Shown here piece by piece: positions 1 to 5,460 of a stretch of 5,967 nucleotides of DNA (the stretch's first letter is position 1; each line of letters starts with the position of its first letter). The translations under genes were made by a program, and so were the position numbers. The DNA lies in contig JAPLCL010000221.1 of the NCBI GenBank assembly GCA_026392265.1, positions 1 through 5,967 on the forward strand, read 5' to 3'. Below the pieces are notes generated by a model. That model saw only the letters and a list, made by a program, of their open reading frames with translations, was not told where the DNA came from and searched no databases. This DNA is from Actinomycetota bacterium (GTDB lineage: Bacteria > Actinomycetota > Thermoleophilia > UBA2241).

Positions 1-1
1 A

Positions 2-241
2 GTGGACAAGCCCCGCATCGACGAGCTCTTGCCGCACGCCGGCGGCTCGCGGTACGCCTGGGTGATGATCGCCGACAAGCGCGCGCGGCAGATCAACAGC
101 TACTACCACAGCCTCGGCGAGAACACGATGGGCATCGAGGAGCTCTCTCCGCCGCTCATCAATACGCGCAGCACCAACCTCCTCACCATCGCCTTCGAGG
201 AGATCGTCGACAACAAGATCGAGTACCAGGCTCCGGACTGA
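2..241 (+). CDS. rpoZ: DNA-directed RNA polymerase subunit omega
   Basis: Omega subunit of RNA polymerase, which wraps the C-terminal tail of beta-prime and helps assemble and stabilise the core enzyme. The 79-residue product starts KPRIDELL after the initiator and carries the family signature ADKRARQIN at residues 24-32, then a YYHSLGE stretch (34-40) like that of actinobacterial omegas, and a C-terminal part (LLTIAFEEI, 60-68) matching the usual 'LSIALEEI' segment. The start is taken as the GTG at base 2, because omega proteins normally begin a few residues before this KPxIDxLL motif. Only one base lies upstream, so neither a ribosome binding site nor a further N-terminal extension can be checked. 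The length is normal for Gram-positive omegas. It is followed after 7 bases by coaBC, a common rpoZ neighbour. In many bacteria gmk precedes rpoZ, but that would lie outside the window. Confidence 0.93.
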   Translation: MDKPRIDELLPHAGGSRYAWVMIADKRARQINSYYHSLGENTMGIEELSPPLINTRSTNLLTIAFEEIVDNKIEYQAPD

Positions 242-248
242 GCGGATC

Positions 249-1469
249 GTGAGCGGCCAGACCCCCACGGCGCCGGCCGGCGAGCGCACCGTTCTGGTCG
301 GCGTCACCGGCGGCATCGCCATCTACAAGGCGGTCGAGCTGGTGCGCGGCCTGGTCAAGGACGGCTTTCAGCCGCTGGTGGTGAGCACGCAGGCGGCACA
401 GCGCTTCGTCATGCCGCTTACCTTCGCCGCGGTGTCGCAGGCGCCGGCCCTCGACGACGAGAGCGCCTGGCAGGCGAGCGGCGGCTGGTTCCAGCACATC
501 GAGGCGGCGCGAACGGCGCGCGTGATGGTCGTCGCCCCGGCGACCGCCAACACGCTCGCCAAGATGGCCGCCGGCCTCGCCGACAACCTGCTCACCGCCA
601 TCTACCTGGCATTCCGCGGCCCAGTGATCGTGGCGCCCACCATGAACTGGGCGATGAACGAACACCCCGCCACGGTAGCCAACCTGCGCCTGCTCGCCGC
701 GCGCGGGGTGGAGGTGCTGCCCGCTGAAGAGGGCGAGCTGGCCTGCGGGGAAGAGGGCTCCGGCCGCATGGCTCCACCTGAAGCGATCCGTCTGGCCGTG
801 CGGCGCGCGTTCGCCGGCACTGCCGCAGGGCCGCTCGCCGGCAAAAAGGTCGTCGTCACGTCGGGAGGCACCCGCGAGCGCATCGACGCGGTGCGCTTCA
901 TCGGCAATCGCTCCAGCGGCAAAATGGGCAGGGCGGTCGCCGACGAGGCTTACTTGCGCGGTGCCCGCGTGGCGCTGGTCACCACGCAGCCGGCAGACGG
1001 TGCGCCCTACGGGGTCGTGCGCGTCGAGAGCTCCGACGACATGGGGGCGGCCGTCCGCGAACAGGTCCGCGACGCCGACGTCCTCGTCATGGCCGCGGCG
1101 GTCGCCGATTTCAAGCCTCGCAGCGAGGAGGCCGGCAAGATCCAGCGCGGCGACCGTGAGGCCCTCACGCTCGACCTGGTGCGTACCGTCGACATCCTCG
1201 CCGGGACGGCCAGGCCCGGCCTGTTCCGCGTCGGCTTTGCCGCCGAGGCAGGGCCGCGGCTGCAGCGCGCCCGCGAAAAGAAAGCGGCCACGGGCGTGGA
1301 CCTGCTGGTGTTCAACGACATCCTCGCCGAGGGCGTCGGCATCGGCGCCGACGAGAACGCGATCACCATCATCACGGCCCGCGAGGAGATCGAGGTGCCG
1401 CGGACCAGTAAGCGCGCCTGTGCCGCGGCGATCGCGGACCAGATCGAAGCCGGACTGCAGGCGCGATGA
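249..1469 (+). CDS. coaBC: Bifunctional phosphopantothenoylcysteine decarboxylase / phosphopantothenate-cysteine ligase
   Basis: Cytosolic two-domain enzyme of coenzyme A synthesis. CoaB joins 4'-phosphopantothenate to cysteine using a nucleotide triphosphate, and FMN-dependent CoaC decarboxylates the product to 4'-phosphopantetheine. The 406-residue length is typical of the fused form. The N-terminal flavoprotein CoaC domain (about 13-190) shows GVTGGIAIYK (18-27), the catalytic histidine H83 in QHIEAAR, PTMNWAM (130-136, the PxMNxxMW motif with N133), and the flap motif ELACGEEGSGRM with C166. The C-terminal CoaB domain (about 197-406) shows TSGGTRERID (204-213), GNRSSGKMG (219-227) with the conserved Asn, AAAVADFKP (282-290), the KIxK-type lysine loop as KIQR (297-300), VGFAAE (328-333), FNDI (355-358) and GADEN (366-370). 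All key residues are present. The start is GTG, 7 bases after rpoZ, with only a weak purine-rich site upstream. The stop overlaps the next gene by 4 bases (ATGA), so the two are probably translationally coupled. Confidence 0.96.
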   Translation: MSGQTPTAPAGERTVLVGVTGGIAIYKAVELVRGLVKDGFQPLVVSTQAAQRFVMPLTFAAVSQAPALDDESAWQASGGWFQHIEAARTARVMVVAPATANTLAKMAAGLADNLLTAIYLAFRGPVIVAPTMNWAMNEHPATVANLRLLAARGVEVLPAEEGELACGEEGSGRMAPPEAIRLAVRRAFAGTAAGPLAGKKVVVTSGGTRERIDAVRFIGNRSSGKMGRAVADEAYLRGARVALVTTQPADGAPYGVVRVESSDDMGAAVREQVRDADVLVMAAAVADFKPRSEEAGKIQRGDREALTLDLVRTVDILAGTARPGLFRVGFAAEAGPRLQRAREKKAATGVDLLVFNDILAEGVGIGADENAITIITAREEIEVPRTSKRACAAAIADQIEAGLQAR

Positions 1470-2026
1470 GCACGCTGCCGCGCGATGAAGTCCTCGCGAT
1501 CGTCGAGGCGCGCGTCCTCAACGAGAACCTGCGGCGCCATATGCTGGCCACCGAGGCGATCATGCGTGGCTTGGCCGCGCGTCTCGGCGAGGATCCCGAG
1601 CTCTGGGGGCTCGCCGGTCTCGCTCACGACCTCGATTGCGAAGACACGGCCGACGACTTCTCCCAGCAAGGCGTCGTCGCCGCCGAGACGCTGCGCGAGC
1701 TCGGTGTGCCCGAGGAAGTGGCTCACGCCGTCATGGCTCACAACCCGGCGACCGGGGTGGTCGCCGTGTCGTCGTTCGACATCGCCCTCCTTGCCACGGA
1801 CCAGCTGAGCGGCTTGATCACCGCCGCGGCGCTGGTGCGCCCCGACAAGGACCTCGCCGGGGTGAAGCTCAAGTCGGTGCGCAAACGCTTTCGCGAGAGC
1901 GCCTTCGCGCGCGGCGTCGACCGCGACGCCATCGTGCGCTGCGGCGAGCTCGGCCTGGAGCTCGACGAGTTCATGGGTATCGGGCTGGCGGCCATGCAAG
2001 GCATCGCGCCGCAGCTCGGCCTCTGA
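1466..2026 (+). CDS. HD-superfamily predicted hydrolase (COG2316-like)
   Basis: A 186-residue soluble protein of the HD metal-dependent phosphohydrolase superfamily. The four metal-site positions can be followed: H25 (in RRHMLATE), H54-D55 (GLAHDLD), H92 (VMAHNP) and D112 (ATDQLSGLI). The conserved middle and C-terminal blocks LITAAALVRP (117-126), VKLKSVRKRFRESAFARGVD (133-152), ELDEF (165-169) and AMQGIAPQLGL (176-186) match my recollection of the predicted HD hydrolases grouped as COG2316. The substrate of that family is not known to me, so no reaction is assigned. The single domain and length are normal, and nothing is truncated. The ATG overlaps the coaBC stop as ATGA, and the TPR gene follows after 9 bases, so it is likely co-transcribed with rpoZ-coaBC. 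A nucleotide or nucleotide-like phosphate substrate is plausible from the fold, but this is inference only. Confidence 0.87.
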   Translation: MSTLPRDEVLAIVEARVLNENLRRHMLATEAIMRGLAARLGEDPELWGLAGLAHDLDCEDTADDFSQQGVVAAETLRELGVPEEVAHAVMAHNPATGVVAVSSFDIALLATDQLSGLITAAALVRPDKDLAGVKLKSVRKRFRESAFARGVDRDAIVRCGELGLELDEFMGIGLAAMQGIAPQLGL

Positions 2027-2035
2027 GGGCGCCGC

Positions 2036-2425
2036 GTGGACGACACGCCCCGGCGCGAACCGGCGTTTCAAGACGAGAGCGAGGCCTATTCGCTGTTTCA
2101 GCGTGGCATCGCCTTTCTCCGCGAGCAGCATCCGGCGCAGGCTGCCATGTTGCTCGAACAGGCCCTGCGCCTCGAGCCCGGCAAGAACTCCATCCGCGAA
2201 GCACTCGGCAGAGCCGAGTTCACTCTCGGCATGCACGAGCAGGCGGCCGTGCGGTTTCGTGACGTGCTGGGGGATGCGCCGGACAACGACTACGCCCAGT
2301 ACGCGCTCGGGCGCTGCCTGCTCAAACTGGGACTCACCGACGAGGCGCGGGCTCACCTGCGGCTGGCCCGCGCTCTCAGGCCCCAGAGCGACCTGTATCG
2401 CGAGGCGCTGAGCGCTCTGGAGTGA
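2036..2425 (+). CDS. Small tetratricopeptide-repeat protein
   Basis: A 129-residue protein made almost wholly of TPR helix pairs, a scaffold for protein-protein contacts. Three repeats can be laid out: residues 15-48 (SLFQRGIAFL ... ALRLEP), 51-84 (ALGRAEFTLG ... VLGDAPDN) and 85-118 (YALGRCLLKLG ... ARALRP). Each has the usual small residues and the closing Pro. A short charged N-terminus precedes them and a final helix closes the array. There is no signal peptide or membrane segment, so it is probably cytosolic. The start is the GTG at 2036, supported by GAGGG at 2025-2029, which overlaps the stop of the HD gene. It is the last gene of the rpoZ-coaBC-HD run and converges with htpX, the two stop codons sitting in one hairpin. 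Its partner is unknown; the HD hydrolase just upstream is a candidate by context only. Confidence 0.85.
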   Translation: MDDTPRREPAFQDESEAYSLFQRGIAFLREQHPAQAAMLLEQALRLEPGKNSIREALGRAEFTLGMHEQAAVRFRDVLGDAPDNDYAQYALGRCLLKLGLTDEARAHLRLARALRPQSDLYREALSALE

Positions 2426-2446
2426 CCCGCCGGAGGCGCGCGGTCA
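2423..2446. terminator. Hairpin shared by two convergent stop codons (candidate bidirectional terminator)
   Basis: The 17 bases between the convergent TPR and htpX genes, plus both stop codons, form an imperfect inverted repeat. TGACC (2423-2427) pairs with GGTCA (2442-2446), then CGC (2428-2430) pairs with GCG (2438-2440), with C2441 bulged and a 7-base loop. The outer three pairs are the two TGA stop codons themselves. No T-tract follows on either strand, so it would be a U-less terminator at best, or simply a GC-rich accident. Confidence 0.35.
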
Positions 2447-3469
2447 GGCCGGCGCAGCTGGCGGCACCGCGGGCGGTGGGGGAGGGTCGTGCGGCGGCAG
2501 TGCGGCCGCCGCGGCCATCGCCTTGCGGCCGGGCACCAGAGCCTCGGGGCCGACGTGCGCCATCTCCAGCAGGATGCCGATGCGCTTCTGGATCGGCGGA
2601 TGCGTGTCGAACACTCCGCTCACTTCCTTGGTCTTCTTGTTCTTGAGCGGGTTGGCGATGAAGAGGTGCGCGGTGGCACGATTGGCGGCGCGGAGCGGCC
2701 GCGGGTCGCCGGCGATGTCGCTCAGCGCCCGCGCGAGGCCGAGCGGGTTGCGCGTGAGCTCCACGCCACTGGCGTCGGCCAGGTACTCCCGGCGTCGAGA
2801 GATGGCGAACTGCACGCTGTAGGCGGCCAGCGGGGCGAGGATCGCCAGCACGATGGCGACGACCATGAGGATGGCCCCGGCCTGATCGTTGGAGTCGCCG
2901 CCGCGCCGCCGTCCGCCGCCGCCCCAGAAGGTGAAGCGCAAGAAGAAGTCGGCCACCAGGGCGATCATCCCGACGAGGATGCCGACGAGCGTGGCGAAGC
3001 GGATGTCGTAGTTACGGATGTGCGACATCTCGTGGGCGATGACCCCTTGGAGCTCCTCGCGGTCGAGCAGCTGCATCAGCCCGCGCGTGACGGCGACGGA
3101 GGAGTGCTGCGGGTCGCGGCCGGTGGCGAAGGCGTTGGGCGCCCGCTCTTCGATGACGTAGACGGCGGGTACGTTCGGCAGGCCGGCGGCGATGGTCATC
3201 TCTTCGACGACGTTGAAGAGCTGCGGCTCGTTCTCGTGGCTGACCTGATGGGCGCCGCTCACGGCGAGCACCATCTTGTCGCCGGAGTAGTACCCGAGGA
3301 TGCTCCAGGCAATGGCCGCGACGCCGAACACGCCCAGAAGGCCGATGCCTCCATTGACACCACCGATGACGGCTGCGCCGATGGCGAAGCCGAGCACGGC
3401 GAACAAGGTGACGACGAACCCCATGAGGAGCCACGAGGCCCGCCGGTTGCGGCGGATCTGTTCGTACAT
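2444..3469 (-). CDS. htpX: M48-family membrane zinc metalloprotease HtpX
   Basis: Integral-membrane metalloprotease of the HtpX/M48B family, which degrades misfolded membrane proteins at the cytoplasmic membrane. The 341 residues contain two N-terminal membrane helices (about 13-35 and 41-61), the zinc motif HEMSH with H146, E147 and H150, the third ligand region EYLADASG with E228, and two more hydrophobic segments (about 157-178 and 197-218) flanking a Gly/Arg-rich loop (183-192). The block FDTHPPIQKRI (287-297) is the usual C-terminal M48 signature. All catalytic residues are intact. The protein ends in an Ala/Pro-rich tail (about 318-341, with a run of prolines) that is longer than in many HtpX proteins, whose usual size is near 290. 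The ATG at 3467-3469 lies 23 bases after the lemA stop with no evident Shine-Dalgarno sequence, so expression probably depends on the lemA transcript. LemA and HtpX genes are often paired. Confidence 0.95.
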   Translation of the reverse strand: MYEQIRRNRRASWLLMGFVVTLFAVLGFAIGAAVIGGVNGGIGLLGVFGVAAIAWSILGYYSGDKMVLAVSGAHQVSHENEPQLFNVVEEMTIAAGLPNVPAVYVIEERAPNAFATGRDPQHSSVAVTRGLMQLLDREELQGVIAHEMSHIRNYDIRFATLVGILVGMIALVADFFLRFTFWGGGGRRRGGDSNDQAGAILMVVAIVLAILAPLAAYSVQFAISRRREYLADASGVELTRNPLGLARALSDIAGDPRPLRAANRATAHLFIANPLKNKKTKEVSGVFDTHPPIQKRIGILLEMAHVGPEALVPGRKAMAAAAALPPHDPPPPPAVPPAAPA

Positions 3470-3492
3470 CGTCGTGTCGCTGCGTCAGGATG

Positions 3493-4053
3493 CTAGCGCA
3501 GGTCCACCTTGGGCACCGCGCGGTCGCCCTCCGGCGCCTCGAAGAACTGCCGGGTGCTGAAGTTGAACATGCCGGCGATGACGTTGGACGGGAACATCTG
3601 GATCTTGTTGTTGTAAGTAAGGACGCTGTCGTTGTAGAACTGCCGCGCGAACGAGATCTTGTTCTCCGTGGCGGTGAGCTCTTCCTGAAGGCTGAGCACG
3701 TTCTGGTTGGCCTTGAGGTCCGGGTAGGCCTCGACGACCGCGAACAGCGATTTGAGGCTCTCGGTGAGCATGTTCTCGGCCTGCGCCTGCGCCTGCGGGC
3801 CCTGGTTGCCGGCGTTCATGGCGGCGGTGCGGGCGGCGGTGACGTTAGTCAGCGTCTCCTGCTCGTAGGACATGTAGTCCTTGACGGCCTCGACGAGGTT
3901 GGGGATGAGGTCGTACCGGCGCTTGAGCTGGACGTCGATCTGGCTCCAGGCATTGTCGACCTGGTTGCGCCGGCCGACCAGGCTGTTGTACATGCCGGCA
4001 AAGATGATCCCTAACACGACCAGGATCACGATGATGATGATGACCGCGATCAC
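3493..4053 (-). CDS. lemA: LemA family membrane-anchored protein
   Basis: A 186-residue LemA protein: one N-terminal membrane helix (residues 2-21, very rich in Ile/Val) followed by a helical bundle. The family signature is clear: YNSLVGRRNQVDNAW (22-36), QLKRRYDLIPNLVEAVKDY (42-60), then YPDLKANQN (110-118), ELTATENKISFARQFYN (125-141) and a C-terminal FPSNVIAGMF (154-163). The length is usual for the family. The biochemical role of LemA is poorly defined; it was named as a Listeria antigen and is often encoded beside htpX, as here. The start is GTG (4051-4053), chosen because AAAGGAG lies 6 bases upstream and the membrane helix begins directly after it. The GAT/ATC triplet run near 4030-4042 encodes four isoleucines of the anchor. 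It is first in a two-gene unit with htpX and is divergent from the L,D-transpeptidase. Confidence 0.95.
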   Translation of the reverse strand: MIAVIIIIVILVVLGIIFAGMYNSLVGRRNQVDNAWSQIDVQLKRRYDLIPNLVEAVKDYMSYEQETLTNVTAARTAAMNAGNQGPQAQAQAENMLTESLKSLFAVVEAYPDLKANQNVLSLQEELTATENKISFARQFYNDSVLTYNNKIQMFPSNVIAGMFNFSTRQFFEAPEGDRAVPKVDLR

Positions 4054-4059
4054 CCAAGG

Positions 4060-4066
4060 CTCCTTT
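4060..4066 (-). promoter_or_regulatory. lemA ribosome binding site
   Basis: On the minus strand the sequence reads AAAGGAG followed by six bases and then GTG. This near-consensus site fixes the GTG at 4053 as the lemA start. Confidence 0.8.
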
Positions 4067-4090
4067 CGTTGGCTGCACGGTTGCCTGCCT

Positions 4091-4096
4091 AGTGTA
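4091..4096 (-). promoter_or_regulatory. Candidate -10 element for lemA-htpX
   Basis: TACACT on the minus strand matches the TAnnnT pattern and lies 37 bases before the lemA start, which would leave a short leader containing the AAAGGAG site. No good -35 box is seen at 16-18 bases; a TGACAC lies about 20 bases away, which is too far. It is the best candidate in the 113-base divergent region but is unproven. Confidence 0.35.
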
Positions 4097-4127
4097 CGCC
4101 ACCGGAGGGAACAGACGTGTCAGGCGA

Positions 4128-4157
4128 TTGCGCCGGCCTGCCCGGCTGCCCTATCCT
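4128..4157 (+). promoter_or_regulatory. Candidate promoter of the L,D-transpeptidase gene
   Basis: TTGCGC (4128-4133) and TATCCT (4152-4157) are separated by 18 bases and precede the ATG at 4167 by only 9 bases. If used, transcription would begin at or within about three bases of the start codon, giving a nearly leaderless message. The spacer contains a 5-bp inverted repeat, GCCGG (4132-4136) and CCGGC (4142-4146). The -35 match is weak. Confidence 0.35.
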
Positions 4158-4166
4158 GAGAGGACG

Positions 4167-4958
4167 ATGAACGCACGCATCCGCGAGATCCTGCTACTGG
4201 CCGTGGGGCTGACACTCGTGCTGGGCGCGGCCCTGGGCGGCTACGCCGTGGTCCGCGCGCGTGCCCACGGCGTCCCCGGCGGCCAGGTGCTCGCGCCTGT
4301 CATCATGCCCACGCCGACCGCCTCCGGTGCCACCCCGGCGCCCCAGTACGAGCGCTGGACGGTCGGTATCGCCAGGCGCCCGATCACGGTGCGCCGCCGG
4401 CCCGCCGACGACGCGCCCGTGCAGGCGCGGCTGCCCATGCAGACGCCGGCGGACTACCCCACGGTCGTCCTCGTCGACAAAGTACGCGAGGTCGACGGCG
4501 TGCCCTGGTACCTCGTGTGGCTGCCCGGGCCGCCCAACGAGAGTCGCGGCTGGGTGCGCGACGGCCAGATGGCCTTCTACTCGACGGCCTCGAAGATCGT
4601 CATCGACTTGTCGCAGCGCAAGCTCACGGTCTATCGCCGCGGGGAGCTCATGCGCACATTCCCCGTCGCGGTCGGACGCCCCGGCCTCGAGACGCCCAAC
4701 GGGCACTTCTTCATCACGCAGAAGCTGCGGCCGCCCGACCCGAACGGCGTCTACGGCGTGCTCCAGCTCGGCACCAGTGCCACGCAGCCCAAGCTCAACG
4801 GGTGGCCGGACGGTGGCCTCGTCGCCATCCACGGCACCAGCGAACCGTGGCTGATCGGTAAGGCCATCAGCCACGGGTGCGTGCGCATGAAGAACGCCGC
4901 CGTCCAGGAGGTCAGCCGCCTCGTGCCCACGGGAAGCCCGGTGATCATCGAGAAGTAG
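4167..4958 (+). CDS. Membrane-anchored L,D-transpeptidase (SH3-like + YkuD domains)
   Basis: Peptidoglycan L,D-transpeptidase, which forms 3-3 crosslinks between stem peptides outside the membrane. From the ATG at 4167 the product has 263 residues: a membrane helix or uncleaved signal (about 8-30), a Pro/Ala/Thr-rich linker (36-60), an SH3-like region (about 61-137, with ITVRRRPADDAP and WYLVWLPGPPNESRGWV), and the YkuD catalytic domain (142-263). The active site is intact: IHGT (221-224) and SHGCVRM (235-241) with catalytic C238 and H236. An in-frame GTG at 4092 would add 25 mostly Arg-rich residues. The ATG is preferred because it places a standard short n-region before the helix and has GAGAGGA at 4158-4164, although the spacing is short. 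It is a single gene between divergent lemA and the convergent CxxC gene. Substrate preference cannot be read from the sequence. Confidence 0.93.
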   Translation: MNARIREILLLAVGLTLVLGAALGGYAVVRARAHGVPGGQVLAPVIMPTPTASGATPAPQYERWTVGIARRPITVRRRPADDAPVQARLPMQTPADYPTVVLVDKVREVDGVPWYLVWLPGPPNESRGWVRDGQMAFYSTASKIVIDLSQRKLTVYRRGELMRTFPVAVGRPGLETPNGHFFITQKLRPPDPNGVYGVLQLGTSATQPKLNGWPDGGLVAIHGTSEPWLIGKAISHGCVRMKNAAVQEVSRLVPTGSPVIIEK

Positions 4959-4959
4959 C

Positions 4960-4980
4960 GGCTCCGCGGCGGACGCGGCC
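4960..4980. terminator. Hairpin in the second convergent junction (candidate terminator)
   Basis: The 22-base gap between the transpeptidase stop and the stop of the CxxC gene holds CCGCG (4964-4968) and CGCGG (4974-4978) around a 5-base loop. Two more G-C pairs are possible outside a two-base bulge (GG 4960-4961 with CC 4979-4980). There is no T-tract on either side. It could act as a U-less terminator for both genes, but a short GC stem like this can arise by chance in such DNA. Confidence 0.33.
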
Positions 4981-5265
4981 TTACCAGTATTCGCCCTGGT
5001 GCAGCATCATGTCGTGGGCTTTGCACTTGGGGCAGGTGTACGAAGCGGCCTTCTCGAGGAAGAACAGCTCGCTGCCGCAGACCACGCAGCGAAACTCGTC
5101 GATGTGCAGATCGGCGCCGGTGAGATCTACTTCGACGATAGTGTTGCATTCCACGCAGTAGCCCGGCATGAAGCGCTGACGCGGGTCGTAGACGCTGACG
5201 CCCCAACGGATGCGGTCGGCGGTGTAGCCGCACTGGCGGCACTCAAAGGTCGTGTACTCTCCCAT
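4981..5265 (-). CDS. Hypothetical small protein with four CxxC pairs (double zinc ribbon)
   Basis: I do not recognise this 94-residue protein as a named family. It has four CxxC pairs: C9/C12 (FECRQCGY), C37/C40 (GYCVECNT), C60/C63 (FRCVVCGS) and C78/C81 (YTCPKCKA). These are spaced as two successive four-Cys zinc-binding units, the second (60-81) a compact zinc ribbon and the first (9-40) with a longer loop containing WGVSVYDPRQ. There is no membrane segment or catalytic motif. Such proteins bind nucleic acid, protein or only metal, and none of these can be chosen here. The start is the ATG at 5263-5265, backed by AGAGAGG six bases upstream. A longer in-frame TTG start at 5361 would run into the rimP promoter and adds low-complexity sequence. 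The gene is divergent from rimP-nusA and convergent with the transpeptidase. Coding is supported by the conserved-looking Cys pattern and clean gene packing. Confidence 0.82.
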   Translation of the reverse strand: MGEYTTFECRQCGYTADRIRWGVSVYDPRQRFMPGYCVECNTIVEVDLTGADLHIDEFRCVVCGSELFFLEKAASYTCPKCKAHDMMLHQGEYW

Positions 5266-5271
5266 GGTGAG

Positions 5272-5278
5272 CCTCTCT
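5272..5278 (-). promoter_or_regulatory. Ribosome binding site of the four-CxxC gene
   Basis: AGAGAGG on the minus strand lies six bases before the ATG at 5265. It decides for this start over the in-frame upstream TTG, which has no such site. Confidence 0.65.
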
Positions 5279-5346
5279 GGACGCGGGGTGTCGCCACGAG
5301 TATCGGCAGAATCGCGGCGCGGTTGAGCCGTCAGGCTGGGCGCTCC

Positions 5347-5376
5347 TTGTACCGTTAACAATCGGGGTGCTATACT
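5347..5376 (+). promoter_or_regulatory. Promoter of the rimP-nusA operon
   Basis: A clear -10 box TATACT (5371-5376) has an extended TGC just before it (5368-5370). A partial -35 box TTGTAC (5347-5352) lies 18 bases upstream. Transcription would start near 5383, giving a leader of about 75-80 bases that contains the hairpin at 5417-5441. This is the best sigma-70/SigA-type promoter in the window, although a nearby TTAACA (5355-5360) is too close to serve as the -35 box. Confidence 0.65.
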
Positions 5377-5416
5377 TCATCGGCTGGAAACACACCACGA
5401 GGCGCCCTCTTGCGCG

Positions 5417-5441
5417 AAAAGTCGGTGGGTCACCGACTTTT
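5417..5441 (+). terminator. Perfect 11-bp hairpin in the rimP leader (candidate attenuator)
   Basis: AAAAGTCGGTG (5417-5427) pairs without mismatch with CACCGACTTTT (5431-5441) around a GGT loop. A T-rich tail, GTCTTGT, follows. A-tract, GC-rich 7-bp core, then a T-tract is the form of an intrinsic terminator, here lying inside the leader between the promoter and the rimP ribosome binding site. It therefore looks like an attenuator or a leader structure that controls rimP-nusA rather than the end of a gene, since no plus-strand gene precedes it closely. A small GCGC/GCGC stem (5402-5405 with 5412-5415) lies just upstream. No clear antiterminator partner is visible to me. Confidence 0.6.
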
Positions 5442-5460
5442 GTCTTGTCAGGGGTCGTTC

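Noticed and set aside
1007..2356. A 449-codon open frame on the minus strand, antisense to coaBC, the HD gene and the TPR gene
   Set aside because: It lies wholly opposite three genes with clear family motifs, has low-complexity His/Arg-rich product and no recognisable domain. Long antisense frames are expected in high-GC DNA.
2489..3496. A 335-codon open frame on the plus strand, antisense to htpX
   Set aside because: The htpX frame holds an intact zinc protease; the opposite frame gives a Gly/Asp/Val-rich product without a motif.
3845..4102. Short minus-strand frame overlapping the start of lemA
   Set aside because: It overlaps lemA in another frame, with an Arg/His-rich product and no motif; lemA has the ribosome binding site and family signature.
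4092..4166. N-terminal extension of the L,D-transpeptidase from an upstream GTG
   Set aside because: It would add an Arg-rich stretch before a normal signal anchor, overlap the lemA promoter region and use a start without a ribosome binding site.
5299..5328. Possible minus-strand promoter for the four-CxxC gene (GATACT as -10)
   Set aside because: No acceptable -35 box is found at 16-19 bases, so the element is not listed as a feature.
5266..5361. N-terminal extension of the four-CxxC protein from a TTG at 5361
   Set aside because: The extra 32 residues are low-complexity, no ribosome binding site is seen, and the frame would begin inside the rimP promoter. The ATG at 5265 has AGAGAGG at good distance.
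5410..5460. N-terminal extension of RimP from a TTG at 5410
   Set aside because: It would translate through the 11-bp leader hairpin, and RimP proteins begin near the ATG at 5461, which has AGGGG upstream.
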